Shown: positions 52,601-60,209 of the stretch, one piece after another | Numbering within the stretch: position 1 is the first letter of the stretch | Layout of the letters: every line of letters begins with the position of its first letter | From: Catellatospora tritici | GTDB lineage: Bacteria; Actinomycetota; Actinomycetes; Mycobacteriales; Micromonosporaceae | Direction: 5' to 3' | Assembly: GCF_019083965.1 (NCBI RefSeq) | Contig: NZ_JAHRCY010000001.1 | Coordinates: 124,001-188,000 of the forward strand | DNA: 64,000 nt | Notes under the pieces: generated by a model | The model's database searches: none | What the model saw: only the letters and a program-made list of their open reading frames with translations | Told to the model about the DNA's origin: nothing | Position numbers and translations under genes: made by a program

Positions 52601-52812
52601 TGGCCGTCGACGGCGGACACCTCGGCGGTGAAGGTGATCGCGCGTTCGGCCGGGGTGGCGGTGCGCAGTTCGGCCGCGACGACGGCCCGGTCGGCGGCGG
52701 TGGCGTAGAGCGGTGCGGCGGTTCCGGCCGCGACCGACAGGACCGCGAGCACGGCCAGGGTCACGGCCTGGGCGCGCCGGCTGCGTAGCACGCCGAGCAC
52801 CAAGCGGAGCAT
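49675..52812 (-). CDS. FtsX/MacB-type ABC permease (1045 residues)
   Basis: This is a paralog of the downstream permease: N-terminal helix (LGVLRSRRAQAVTLAVLAVL), large outer domain, FtsX block around 280-390, helices around 430-510, second outer domain and a final FtsX block ending near 1030. Shared landmarks include S-A-V-R-T-A-D-P-E-G and Y-R-M/I repeats in both outer halves. The ATG at 52812 follows GAAGAGG by 6 nt; a TTG at 52818 is less likely. It is coupled to the second permease. Confidence 0.88.
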   Translation of the reverse strand: MLRLVLGVLRSRRAQAVTLAVLAVLSVAAGTAAPLYATAADRAVVAAELRTATPAERAITFTAEVSAVDGHESSLNDLRGQALAMTGENTLTQAAGVLLSGRAGYGTQAQVSAPVSARDGVCAHLPLLSGACPAGSGGAVLSDPTAKALGVRVGDDFVFRADRAEQPVTLKVAGVYDPAAALRDGDPYWAGRTDLTPQPLRATNPIFVDESTVDSLGADTVVAMLDLYAGEAALTADNAADVAASLKAELGMPGIKVANGLPQLLKRIQATRDLLGLAAPLGAVQLLVVCWFVLLMAVAYTAAGRRTELALGLLRGAPARHRTLLALGPTALVLVLAAPFGVVLGWLLVRLLTWATFAGQAPVPLDRTALLTAVGTLLLVMASAAVAERRAHGGSLLDALRQVPARRGRRFGLVEPAVIVIALAAVGQSYASSNDSGGLALLVPLLLALVAGLLTARLIRPAATAYGAARLHRGRLAAGLAALQVARRPGADRLVALTVVAVALVGQTFSAWNVAGAAAQERAGLELGAARVLTVYAASRPALLSAVRTADPEGAWAMAVTRQPEGGDLLLGVDSSRLAAVAQWPKQAGLTAEQVAATLRPKTADPVTVTGGELGLSVYVVQDLGAEMHVTAVLIGPRGEPVTGAVDVAKEVGPGAYRMAVPQCAQAPGCRLAWLSFPRSPDELQLTGLDQFGPDRPLLSAAAISAASRWRPQFGAESEVTLFNGAQSRAAAALEGKEAVRPGAKDYISLSYVPADPRHISTDIRLAVADGPVPLPVVAAGPRRLAHTRELAKLTPLQALSRPADVRLVSTVLPGAAADGVLFDLELADRLADTRDNTVTLQVWLNDRAPADAVDRLRAAGLVPVGDETVAARVVRYQEQGAGLALRLHLAAAVLSVLLVGLAMLVLAATDRRGRAAELAALRVQGLPGSAAARAARLGNLAMIAIAAPVGVLTAWASWTLSAPARTVLTSAADALPIPDPDLSVVAPAVIAATAVLLLAALLAGRSLTGAIADGRSSAGHRADGPPGRASSGQGSDENAAGVRR

Positions 52813-52903
52813 GAACAACCTCTTCGGATGATCAGATCGCCGGTGACGCGCGAGCGGAGCGCTCTCAGGGGCGGTCAGGGGGTGGATCAGGGGCTTACCG
52901 GGG

Positions 52904-53560
52904 TCAGCCCCGGACCAGCTCGGCGGTGCCGTCGAGCAGGTGCAGTTCGGCGTCGCACGCGGCGGCGGCCTCGAGGTCGTGGGTGGCCAGCACGACGGTG
53001 GCGCCCCGGTCGGCCTCGGCGCGCAGCAGGTCCAGCACGCGGCTGCGGTTGGCGGCGTCGAGCTCGCTGGTGACCTCGTCGGCCAGCAGCACCCGGCCGG
53101 ACAGGGCCAGCCCGCGCGCGATCGCCGTACGCTGCTGCTGACCGCCGGACAGCTCCTCGACCAGCTGCCCCGCCTGGGCGGACAGGCCGACCAGCTCCAG
53201 GGACTCGGCGGTGGCGCGGCGGGCGTGCTCCGGGGTGAACCCGTTGGCCACCAGGACCACCTGCACGTTCTCGCCCGCGGTGAGGATGGTGGCCAGCCCG
53301 TTGTCCTGCGGGATCAGCACCACCTTGCGGCCGACCGCGTCGTCGCGGTCGCGCAGCGCGCTGCCGTCGACCTCGACCGTGCCGGCGACCGGACGCAGCA
53401 CGCCGGCCATGGCCCGTAGCAGCGTCGTCTTACCCGCCCCGGACGGCCCGGTCACCGCCAGCATCCGTCCCGGCTGGGCCGTCACGGTCACCTCGCGCAG
53501 CACGGGCGCGCCCGCCGCGTACTCCACGGTCACACGGTCAACCACCAGAGCAGACGACAT
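52904..53560 (-). CDS. ABC transporter ATP-binding protein (LolD/MacB type)
   Basis: The 218-residue ATPase has Walker A GPSGAGKT (38-45), Q-loop LIPQDNGL, a normal signature ELSGGQQQR and Walker B VLLADEVTSELD. The Walker B loop ends V-T rather than the usual P-T. GAGGAG lies before the ATG. It is the first gene of the operon and is separated from the first permease by 91 nt. Confidence 0.93.
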   Translation of the reverse strand: MSSALVVDRVTVEYAAGAPVLREVTVTAQPGRMLAVTGPSGAGKTTLLRAMAGVLRPVAGTVEVDGSALRDRDDAVGRKVVLIPQDNGLATILTAGENVQVVLVANGFTPEHARRATAESLELVGLSAQAGQLVEELSGGQQQRTAIARGLALSGRVLLADEVTSELDAANRSRVLDLLRAEADRGATVVLATHDLEAAAACDAELHLLDGTAELVRG

Positions 53561-53898
53561 CGCCGCTCTCCTCTCGCCTTGCCGAACCCAGCGCCACGGA
53601 AGTGATCTCCCGTTTCCGCAGTAGTCACGCGCAATCTAGCGAGCAGGTTGTCAGAACACGAAATCTGTTTCACCAGGCGGGCACAACAAGAACAGCTCAA
53701 CGCAAGCTGTGTGCACGTGTTGCACCCCCGTTGCACACATATGCGGTAGAGCGCTCTCTGAACCCCAAGATCGTCCGAGTTGCCCGGCAATCGGGCGTAT
53801 CTTGAACCACCTTTCGCCCAGTTGCCCGGCAACTTGCGCGATCTTGGCGGCCGGACCCGGCCGAGCCGGCGGGGCGCGGTGGGCCGGGGCGGCGGGGG
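53561..53898. other. Upstream region of the ABC operon with dyads and a palindromic element
   Basis: No gene is seen. TGTGTGCA (53708-53715) pairs with TGCACACA (53732-53739); AGAGCGCTCT (53748-53757) is a perfect palindrome of the kind bound by LacI-family repressors; and 53765-53847 is a long palindromic element described separately. The operon promoter must lie in 53561-53760 but was not pinned down. Confidence 0.45.
53765..53847. repeat. 83-bp palindromic intergenic element (second family)
   Basis: Outer arms CCAAGATCG/CGATCTTGG, a 4-nt mismatch (TCCG/TGCG), and inner arms AGTTGCCCGGCAA/TTGCCCGGCAACT form a 26-position stem around a 31-nt spacer. Arm and spacer size resemble those of the 20244 and 37380 elements although the sequence differs. 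Confidence 0.8.
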
Positions 53899-54498
53899 TC
53901 AGATGGAGAGGGCGGCGCGGAGGTACGGCAGGTCGGCGGGGCCGGTCCAGCGCATCGCCGACAGCCCGGCGACCCGGGCGCCGCGGATGTGGCGGTCGGT
54001 GTCGTCGACCAGCAGGCAGCGGTCCGGCGAGGTCTGCACCGCCTGGCACGCCGCGGCGAAGAACTCCTTGGTCGGCTTGTGCGTCCGCAGCTCCGCCGAC
54101 GAGATCACCGCGTCGAACTCGGCGTCCAGCCCGAACCGCGACAGATCGTCACGCAGGTCGTCGGTGGCGTTGGTGACCAGGGCGACCTTGCGCCCGGCCG
54201 CCCGCGCGGCGCGCACGAACTCCAGCACCGGCTCGTCGATGCGTCCCCGGTAGGCGTCCCACTCGGCGAGCGCCTGCGCCGAGGCGCCGGTGTCGGCGGC
54301 GATCTCGTCCAGCCACTGCTGCCGGGTCCAGTAGCCGGTGATCGCGGGCAGCAGCCGTCCCCAGGTCAGCCCCGAGTCGAGCAGCACCGACGGCGCGATG
54401 CCGTGGCGCTGTTCGAAGCCGGGGTACGCGTCGGGGTCGTACTGCCGCAGCACGCCGTCGAAGTCGATCAGCAGGGCCTCGGCCGGTCGCCGCCTCAC
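53899..54498 (-). CDS. HAD-superfamily hydrolase
   Basis: The 199-residue protein has HAD motif I LLIDFDGVL (Asp12, Asp14), a cap domain at about 20-85, motif II VALVTNATD, motif III lysine in HKPTKEFF, and motif IV LLVDDTDRH. It looks like a small-molecule phosphatase. The GTG start overlaps the smc stop as GTGA, so it is translationally coupled to smc; substrate is unknown. Confidence 0.9.
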   Translation of the reverse strand: MRRRPAEALLIDFDGVLRQYDPDAYPGFEQRHGIAPSVLLDSGLTWGRLLPAITGYWTRQQWLDEIAADTGASAQALAEWDAYRGRIDEPVLEFVRAARAAGRKVALVTNATDDLRDDLSRFGLDAEFDAVISSAELRTHKPTKEFFAAACQAVQTSPDRCLLVDDTDRHIRGARVAGLSAMRWTGPADLPYLRAALSI

Positions 54499-57400
54499 TC
54501 GCCCTCACCCTTCAGCCGCTGGCTGATCACCTCGGTCACCCCGTTGCGCATGGTCACGCCGTACAGGGCGTCGGCGACCTCCATGGTGCGCTTCTGGTGC
54601 GTGATGATGATCAGCTGGCTGCGCGAGCGCAGCTCCTGGAACAGCGTGATCAGTCGGCCGAGGTTGACGTCGTCCAGGGCCGCCTCGACCTCGTCCATGA
54701 TGTAGAAGGGACTGGGGCGGGCGCGGAAGATCGCGCAGAGCATCGCCACGGCGGTCAGCGAGCGCTCGCCACCGGACAGCAGCGACAGCCGCTTGATCTT
54801 CTTGCCCGGCGGGCGCGCCTCGACCTCGACCCCGGTGGTCAGCATGTTGTCCGGGTCGGTCAGCACCAGCCGACCGTCGCCGCCCGGGAACAGGATCGGG
54901 AACACGACCTCGAACTCGCGCGCGGTGTCGGCGAACGCGGTGGCGAAGACCTCCAGGATGCGGTCGTCCACGTCCTTGACCACGGTCAGCAGGTCGCGGC
55001 GGGTCGCCTTGAGGTCTTCGAGCTGGTCGGAGAGGAACTTGTACCGCTCCTCCAACGCCGCGAACTCCTCCAGCGCCAGCGGGTTGACCTTGCCGAGCAG
55101 GTTCAGGTCACGCTCGGCCTTGGCGGCGCGCTTCTCCTGGATGGCCCGGTCGTACGGCTCCGGCTCGGCCAGATCCGAGGAGCCCAGCACGATCACGGGC
55201 ACCGGCACGCCGGGGCCGTACTCGCCGAGCAGGGTCTCCACGTCCAGCGAGAACTCCTCGGCGGCGCGGGTCTCCAGCTGCTCGATGCGCATGCGCTGCT
55301 CGGCGCGGGCGACCTCGTCGCGGTGCACCTCGGTGGTGAGCCGGTTCAGGTCGTCGCCCAGCCGCTTGGCCTGGCCACGCACCTGCGCCAGCTCGGCCTC
55401 CCGGGCGGTGCGCGCGGTGGCGATCTCGTCGCGCCGTGCCGCGGCCTCCTCCAGCACCACCGACAGGCGGGTCAGCAGCTCCCGGGTGCCCGACTCGACC
55501 GCCTTGGCGATCGCGGCACCCCGCTCCCGGGCCGCGCGTCGGGCGGCCGCGCGCTCGCGGGCGGCCCGCTCGGCACCGGCCTGGCGCAGCAGCGAGTCGG
55601 CCCGACCGGCGATCTGCGACACCCGCTCCTCGGCGGTACGCACCGCGAGTCGTACCTCGACCTCGTTCTGCCGGGACTGCGGCACCATGGCCGCGAGCTG
55701 GTCTCGTTCGGTGGTGGACGGGTCCTCGTCGACCGGCAGCGACTCGGCGGCGGCCAGCCGCTCCTCCAGCTCGGCCAGGCGGGCCAGGTCCTCCTCGCGG
55801 GCGGCGGTGGCCTTGTCCCGCGAGGCGGCCAGGCGCTGCGCCTCGGCCTGCGCCGACCGGGCGGCCGCGCTGACCTCGGCGAGCTTGCGGGCGGCGGCGT
55901 TGCGCTCGCCCTCGGCGGCGCGCTTGGCGGCGGCGGCCTCGTCCATGGCGGCCTTGCGCTCGGACACGACTTCGCGCGCCTGCGCGATCTGCTCGCGCAG
56001 GACGGCGACGCTCTCCTCGGCCGCGTTCTTCTTGGCCCGCGCCTCGTCGACGGCCGCCTGCACCTCGATGTAGCTGGGCGCCTTGGCCGAACCGCCCGCG
56101 CCCGCGAACACCCCGACGACGTCGCCCTCGGCGGTCACCGCGCGCAGCGACGGCTGGGCGGCGACCAGGGCGGACGCCGACGACAGGTCGGAGACGAGCA
56201 CGATGTCGCGCAGCGCGTGCGCGACGGCGGGGCGGATCGAGTCGGCGCAGCGCACCACGTCGATCGCCCAGCGGGCGCCCGGCGGCAGCGCCACGTCGGT
56301 GCGAGGCTGCGGGCGCGAGGTCGCGATGAGCAGCGCGGCCCGACCCGCGTCCTGGATCTTGAGCAGCCGCATCGCCTCGGTGGCCTCGTCGACCCCGGCG
56401 ACGGCCACGGCGTCGGCGAGCGTGCCCAGCGCGGCGGCCAGCGCCGCCTCGCAGCCGGGCTCGACGCTCAACAGCGACGCGACGCTGCCCAGCAGGCCGG
56501 GCACCTCGGCGGCGCGGGCCAGCAGCGCACCGGCGCCGTCCTTGCGGTTGAGGCCCAGCGCCAGCGCCTCCTCGCGCGCCTTCCAGCCGGTGGCGTCCTT
56601 CTCGGCAGCGCGCTCGGCCTCGTTGAGGCGCCGAACGGCGGCGGTGGCGTCCTCGTGCGCGGCGACCGCGGCGGCGTGCCGGGTGTCGAGGTCGGCGTTG
56701 TCCCGGTCGGCATCGGAGGTCAGCTCGGCGACCGCGTCGACCTGCTCCTGCGCCGCCTCGGCCCGCATCGCGGCATCGCCGTACGCGGTGGACAGGCGCT
56801 CGATCTCCTCAGCGGAGGAGGCGGTGCGCGCCCGTGCGGCGTTGACCTGGCCGGTCAGCTTGGCCATGCCCTCGCGCCGGTCGGCGATCGCCTTCACGGC
56901 CGCGACCAGGGCCCGCTCGGCGCCGGCGAGCTGGCGCTCCAGCTCCTGGCGGCGCTCGACCGCCTCGGCCAGGCGCACCTGGTCCTCGGCCAGGGCCTCG
57001 CGCAGCGTCTCCTCCTGCTCGCGCACCGCCTCGGCCTCGGCCTCCAGCTGCTCCGGGTCCCGGCCCGGCCGCTCGGCCTCGACCGGGGCGGACAGGTGGC
57101 GGTGGCGCTCGGAGGCGAGCTGGGCGGTGGAGCGGAACCGCTCCTGCAGCGCAGACAGCTGGTACCAGACGTCCTGGGCCTTGGTCAGCGCCGGCGCGTC
57201 GACGGCGTGCGCGGCCTCCAACTCGGTCAGCCGCTCCTGCACCTGCTCGTGCTCGGCCTCGACCATTTCGCGCCGGGTACGCAGGGCCGCCTCGTCGGCG
57301 ATCTCCTTGTCGAGGGTCGTCCGCAGGGTGAACAGGTCGTCGGCGAGCAGCCGCAGGCGGGCGTCGCGCAGGTCGGCTTGGATCGTGGCGGCGCGCCGGG

Positions 57401-58034
57401 CCACCTCGGCCTGCCGCCCGAGCGGCTTGAGCTGGCGGCGCAGCTCGTCGGTGAGGTCGGTGACGCGGTTGAGGTTGGCCTGCATCGCGTCCAGCTTCCG
57501 CAGCGCCTTCTCCTTGCGCTTGCGGTGCTTGAGGACGCCCGCGGCCTCCTCGATGAACGCGCGGCGGTCCTCGGGCTTGGCGTGCAGCACCGCGTCGAGC
57601 TGGCCCTGGCCGACGATGACGTGCATCTCGCGGCCGATGCCGGAGTCGCTGAGCAGCTCCTGGATGTCGAGCAGGCGGCAGGCGTCGCCGTTGATCTCGT
57701 ACTCGCTCTCGCCGGAGCGGAACATCCGGCGGGTGATCGACACTTCCGTGTAGTCGATGGGCAGCGCGCCGTCGGTGTTGTCGATGGTCAGGGTGACCTC
57801 GGCCCGGCCCAGGGGCTGGCGGCCGGACGTACCGGCGAAGATCACGTCTTCCATCTTGCCGCCGCGCAAGGCCTTGGCGCCCTGCTCGCCCAGCACCCAG
57901 GCGATCGCGTCGACCACGTTGGACTTGCCCGAGCCGTTGGGACCCACCACGCAGGTGATCCCCGGTTCGAGCTTCAACGTCGTCGCGGAGGCGAAGGATT
58001 TGAAGCCCTTCACCGTCAGGCTCTTGAGGTGCAC
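54495..58034 (-). CDS. smc: Chromosome segregation ATPase SMC
   Basis: SMC forms the condensin ring that compacts and separates chromosomes. The 1179-residue protein has the N-terminal ATPase half with Walker A GPNGSGKSN (31-39), two long coiled coils flanking a hinge at about 500-650, and the C-terminal half with LSLLSGGERSLTAVAM and IMDEVEAALDD. The GTG at 58034 follows CGGAG and gives the conserved start VHLKSLTVKGFKSF. ScpA and ScpB are not in the window. Confidence 0.97.
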   Translation of the reverse strand: MHLKSLTVKGFKSFASATTLKLEPGITCVVGPNGSGKSNVVDAIAWVLGEQGAKALRGGKMEDVIFAGTSGRQPLGRAEVTLTIDNTDGALPIDYTEVSITRRMFRSGESEYEINGDACRLLDIQELLSDSGIGREMHVIVGQGQLDAVLHAKPEDRRAFIEEAAGVLKHRKRKEKALRKLDAMQANLNRVTDLTDELRRQLKPLGRQAEVARRAATIQADLRDARLRLLADDLFTLRTTLDKEIADEAALRTRREMVEAEHEQVQERLTELEAAHAVDAPALTKAQDVWYQLSALQERFRSTAQLASERHRHLSAPVEAERPGRDPEQLEAEAEAVREQEETLREALAEDQVRLAEAVERRQELERQLAGAERALVAAVKAIADRREGMAKLTGQVNAARARTASSAEEIERLSTAYGDAAMRAEAAQEQVDAVAELTSDADRDNADLDTRHAAAVAAHEDATAAVRRLNEAERAAEKDATGWKAREEALALGLNRKDGAGALLARAAEVPGLLGSVASLLSVEPGCEAALAAALGTLADAVAVAGVDEATEAMRLLKIQDAGRAALLIATSRPQPRTDVALPPGARWAIDVVRCADSIRPAVAHALRDIVLVSDLSSASALVAAQPSLRAVTAEGDVVGVFAGAGGSAKAPSYIEVQAAVDEARAKKNAAEESVAVLREQIAQAREVVSERKAAMDEAAAAKRAAEGERNAAARKLAEVSAAARSAQAEAQRLAASRDKATAAREEDLARLAELEERLAAAESLPVDEDPSTTERDQLAAMVPQSRQNEVEVRLAVRTAEERVSQIAGRADSLLRQAGAERAARERAAARRAARERGAAIAKAVESGTRELLTRLSVVLEEAAARRDEIATARTAREAELAQVRGQAKRLGDDLNRLTTEVHRDEVARAEQRMRIEQLETRAAEEFSLDVETLLGEYGPGVPVPVIVLGSSDLAEPEPYDRAIQEKRAAKAERDLNLLGKVNPLALEEFAALEERYKFLSDQLEDLKATRRDLLTVVKDVDDRILEVFATAFADTAREFEVVFPILFPGGDGRLVLTDPDNMLTTGVEVEARPPGKKIKRLSLLSGGERSLTAVAMLCAIFRARPSPFYIMDEVEAALDDVNLGRLITLFQELRSRSQLIIITHQKRTMEVADALYGVTMRNGVTEVISQRLKGEGE

Positions 58035-58373
58035 GACACTCCGGAATCGATCATCTTGGCGCCCCGTACGGGGCGTGGGTGGCACATGCTACCGGTCAAA
58101 GCGCAGGGTACCCGGTCGGCCGAGAGGCCCTTCCGACACGCCGGGCCGTCGAGCCCGCGGTCGTATGCCCGGCTGTCACGCTACCGAACCATCGGGGGAT
58201 GCCAAGTTTCGGCGAGGTCGATAGCGGGAACGCTGGGTCGGCAAGATTCGGGGAACGCTGGATGGCAAAAGGAAGCGCGCCGCCACAAGAGGGTGGAGGC
58301 GCGCAAAAGGTCTGGTGCCGCGGCAGCTCGCTCGGTAGAGCAGCTGTCCGGTCCCGCTGACGCGGGGAAGGAA
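58035..58373. other. Gap upstream of smc with short repeats
   Basis: No gene is supported. GGGAACGCTGG occurs at 58226-58236 and again at 58251-58261, within two looser copies of AAG-T/A-TTCGG. A D-arm-like sequence (58325-58341) is discussed among the rejected items. The terminator of the small gene at 58374 is at 58275-58304. The smc promoter was not resolved. Confidence 0.5.
58275..58304 (-). terminator. Terminator of the 64-residue gene
   Basis: GCGCGCC/GGCGCGC and CCAC/GTGG pair with one mismatch between; on the minus strand the stem is followed by TTCCTTTT. Confidence 0.7.
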
Positions 58374-58568
58374 TCAGGTCAGAGCCGGTTCGGCAATGCG
58401 GAAGAACTCGTCGGCCTCCGCGGCAGCCGCCGCCAGTCGATCATTCTCCGCCCGAAGCCGGGTTACCTCGAACTCCAGTGCCCGCACCGTGGCACGCAAG
58501 CGGGTGACCTCGTCAAGCATGCGCCGGTCAGGCGCTGCCGTGACGTGGCCATAGAGGGCCTTCGCCAT
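58374..58568 (-). CDS. Conserved 64-residue coiled-coil protein
   Basis: The protein begins MAKALYGHV and ends EPALT, both recalled as conserved in short actinobacterial proteins, and between them is a leucine-heptad helix (LDEVTRLRATVRALEFEVTRL). GGAG lies 6 nt before the ATG. The size suggests a dimeric adaptor. Function is unknown. Confidence 0.82.
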   Translation of the reverse strand: MAKALYGHVTAAPDRRMLDEVTRLRATVRALEFEVTRLRAENDRLAAAAAEADEFFRIAEPALT

Positions 58569-58794
58569 ATCGTCTCCTTGTGAAGCGCTGCCGGTTCGCC
58601 GGCCAAACGCGCGCCCAGTTATATTCGCGACTCCCGGCCCGGCTATCCGGAATGTAACTCCAGATAAAGCTGACGAGCGCGGTCGGGCGCGACTGGCGAC
58701 ACCTCCATAGTCCGCCGATACCCCCGTGACGTCAAGTTGCCGTGCGCCACACCCCGCCGTTGGTGTCGCAAGGCGACAAAACCACCCGAACTGC

Positions 58795-58800
58795 TAGCGT
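58795..58800 (+). promoter_or_regulatory. Candidate -10 of the CAP gene (leaderless)
   Basis: TAGCGT ends 6 nt before the GTG at 58807 and no Shine-Dalgarno precedes the start. No -35 was identified. Confidence 0.45.
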
Positions 58801-58806
58801 CGATTC

Positions 58807-59478
58807 GTGGCAATCCGCGGTCGGCACCGTACGCCCCTGCGGCTCGCACCGGCCATCGCGGCCTGCGCCGCCGTACTCTCCGTGGCCGCGAGCGCGGCGC
58901 TGATCGCCGCGGGCGCCACCGTCGGGCTACAGCGTGGCACTCCCCCGGTGATCAACCAGGACAGCTCGGGCACCACCGCCCCACGAGCCACGGACCAGCC
59001 CGAACCCGCGGCCCTGCGCACCGCCGGGCCGAAGGCGACCGCCACCGCCGAGCCCCGCCGCGCCCGAACCATCACCCCCGCCACCGACCTGATCACCTGG
59101 TTGGAGGACCAGGTGACGGTGCTGGTCAACCGCGAACGCAGCCGGGGCGGGTGCCCCCGGGTGCACACCGACGAGCGATTGCGCACCGCCGCCCGACGGC
59201 ACAGCGACGAGATGGCCGAATACGCTTACTTCAGCCACACCAGCCGCGACGGCAGCGATTTCGTCGACCGACTCGCCGCCGCGGGGTACCCGCGCGCCGA
59301 CGCCGCCGGCGAGAACATCGCCTACGGCTACCCCAACCCGCAGTCCGTGGTCGAAGCCTGGATGGGCAGCTCAGGCCACCGCGACAACATCCTCAACTGC
59401 GACGTACAGGCGTCCGCCACCGGCCTGGCCTACCAGGGCCGCACCCCGTACTGGACGCAGGACTTCGGCTACCGCTGA
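58807..59478 (+). CDS. Exported CAP/SCP-like domain protein
   Basis: The 223-residue protein has a basic start and an N-terminal hydrophobic segment (about 14-40), a Thr/Pro/Ala linker to about 95, and a CAP domain: LVNRERSRGGCP, LRTAARRHSDEMA, YFSHTSRDGS, AAGENIAYGY and SSGHRDNILN. The CAP cavity histidines are present. Two cysteines (near 116 and 199) could bridge. CAP proteins bind lipids, sterols or wall components; the bacterial role is open. It directly precedes the spherulin-4/GH114 pair. Confidence 0.92.
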   Translation: MAIRGRHRTPLRLAPAIAACAAVLSVAASAALIAAGATVGLQRGTPPVINQDSSGTTAPRATDQPEPAALRTAGPKATATAEPRRARTITPATDLITWLEDQVTVLVNRERSRGGCPRVHTDERLRTAARRHSDEMAEYAYFSHTSRDGSDFVDRLAAAGYPRADAAGENIAYGYPNPQSVVEAWMGSSGHRDNILNCDVQASATGLAYQGRTPYWTQDFGYR

Positions 59479-59522
59479 GCCAAGGCCGAGACAAGCCCAC
59501 GGTCGTTCGTTCGGGGAGTTCG

Positions 59523-59536
59523 GTCGGCATGCCGAC
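59523..59536. promoter_or_regulatory. 14-bp perfect palindrome upstream of the spherulin-4-like gene
   Basis: GTCGGCATGCCGAC is fully self-complementary and lies 49 bp before the GTG at 59586. It may be the binding site of a dimeric regulator of the downstream gene pair. Confidence 0.45.
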
Positions 59537-59585
59537 ATACCCGGGCGGGCAGTCGCGGGCGGCGCGCATCGATCGTTGTACGGGC

Positions 59586-60209
59586 GTGACCCCCCTGCTG
59601 CCGCTCCCCGCACACCCGCACCTGCACCCGGAGATGTGGGCGACGATCGAGGCCGCCGGTGTCGGCGCCACCGTCCTGCTCAACATCGACGCCGGCCCGG
59701 GTTCCGGGCTCGATCCGACCTGGACCGCCGCGACCACCCGCCTGGTACGCGCCGGAGCCAGCCTGCTCGGCTACGTCGACCTCGCCTACGGCGCCCGGCC
59801 CACCGAGCACGTCCGCGCCGAACTCGGCCGCTGGGCCGGGTACCCCGTCCGGGGAGTCTTCTTCGACCAGGCGCCGACCAGCCCGTACTCGATCGGGCCG
59901 GTCGCGGTGGCGGTGCGCGCCGCCCGGCGGATCGGCTTCGACACGCTGCTGGTCAACCCGGGCCGCCCCACCGACTCGCTCTACCGCGGGCTCGGCACGG
60001 TGCTGTGCACCTTCGAGGGCTCCTGGGAGCAGTACCGCGTCGGCACCGAGGACGGCGTGCGCTCCGGCGACGCCCACCTGGTGCACTCGGTGCCGCTGGA
60101 CCAGATCGAGACCTGCCACGAACTGATGCGTGCCCGCGGCGCCCGGTTCGGGCTGGCCACCAACGAGGCGTCCGTGCACGGTGCGCCGGTGCTGCCGGTC
60201 GCGGTGTGA
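59586..60209 (+). CDS. Spherulation-specific family 4 (spherulin-4-like) protein
   Basis: The 207-residue protein matches the spherulin-4/GH135-like barrel through LLNIDAGPGSG, LLGYVDLAYGAR and VRGVFFDQAP, where the aspartate of FFDQ is the predicted catalytic position. In fungi the family member Sph3 hydrolyses galactosaminogalactan. No signal peptide is visible from this GTG; a longer start is possible but not supported by a ribosome site. The next gene overlaps its stop as GTGTGA. Confidence 0.82.
   Translation: MTPLLPLPAHPHLHPEMWATIEAAGVGATVLLNIDAGPGSGLDPTWTAATTRLVRAGASLLGYVDLAYGARPTEHVRAELGRWAGYPVRGVFFDQAPTSPYSIGPVAVAVRAARRIGFDTLLVNPGRPTDSLYRGLGTVLCTFEGSWEQYRVGTEDGVRSGDAHLVHSVPLDQIETCHELMRARGARFGLATNEASVHGAPVLPVAV

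Noticed and set aside
58316..58381. tRNA-like segment with D-arm AGCTCGCTCGGTAGAGC
   Set aside because: No matching acceptor stem, anticodon arm or GGTTCGAAT T-loop could be folded around it; at most a tRNA fragment.
54597..58583. 1328-residue antisense ORF opposite smc
   Set aside because: Composition mirrors smc codons; Leu/Gly/Arg-rich with no recognisable motifs.
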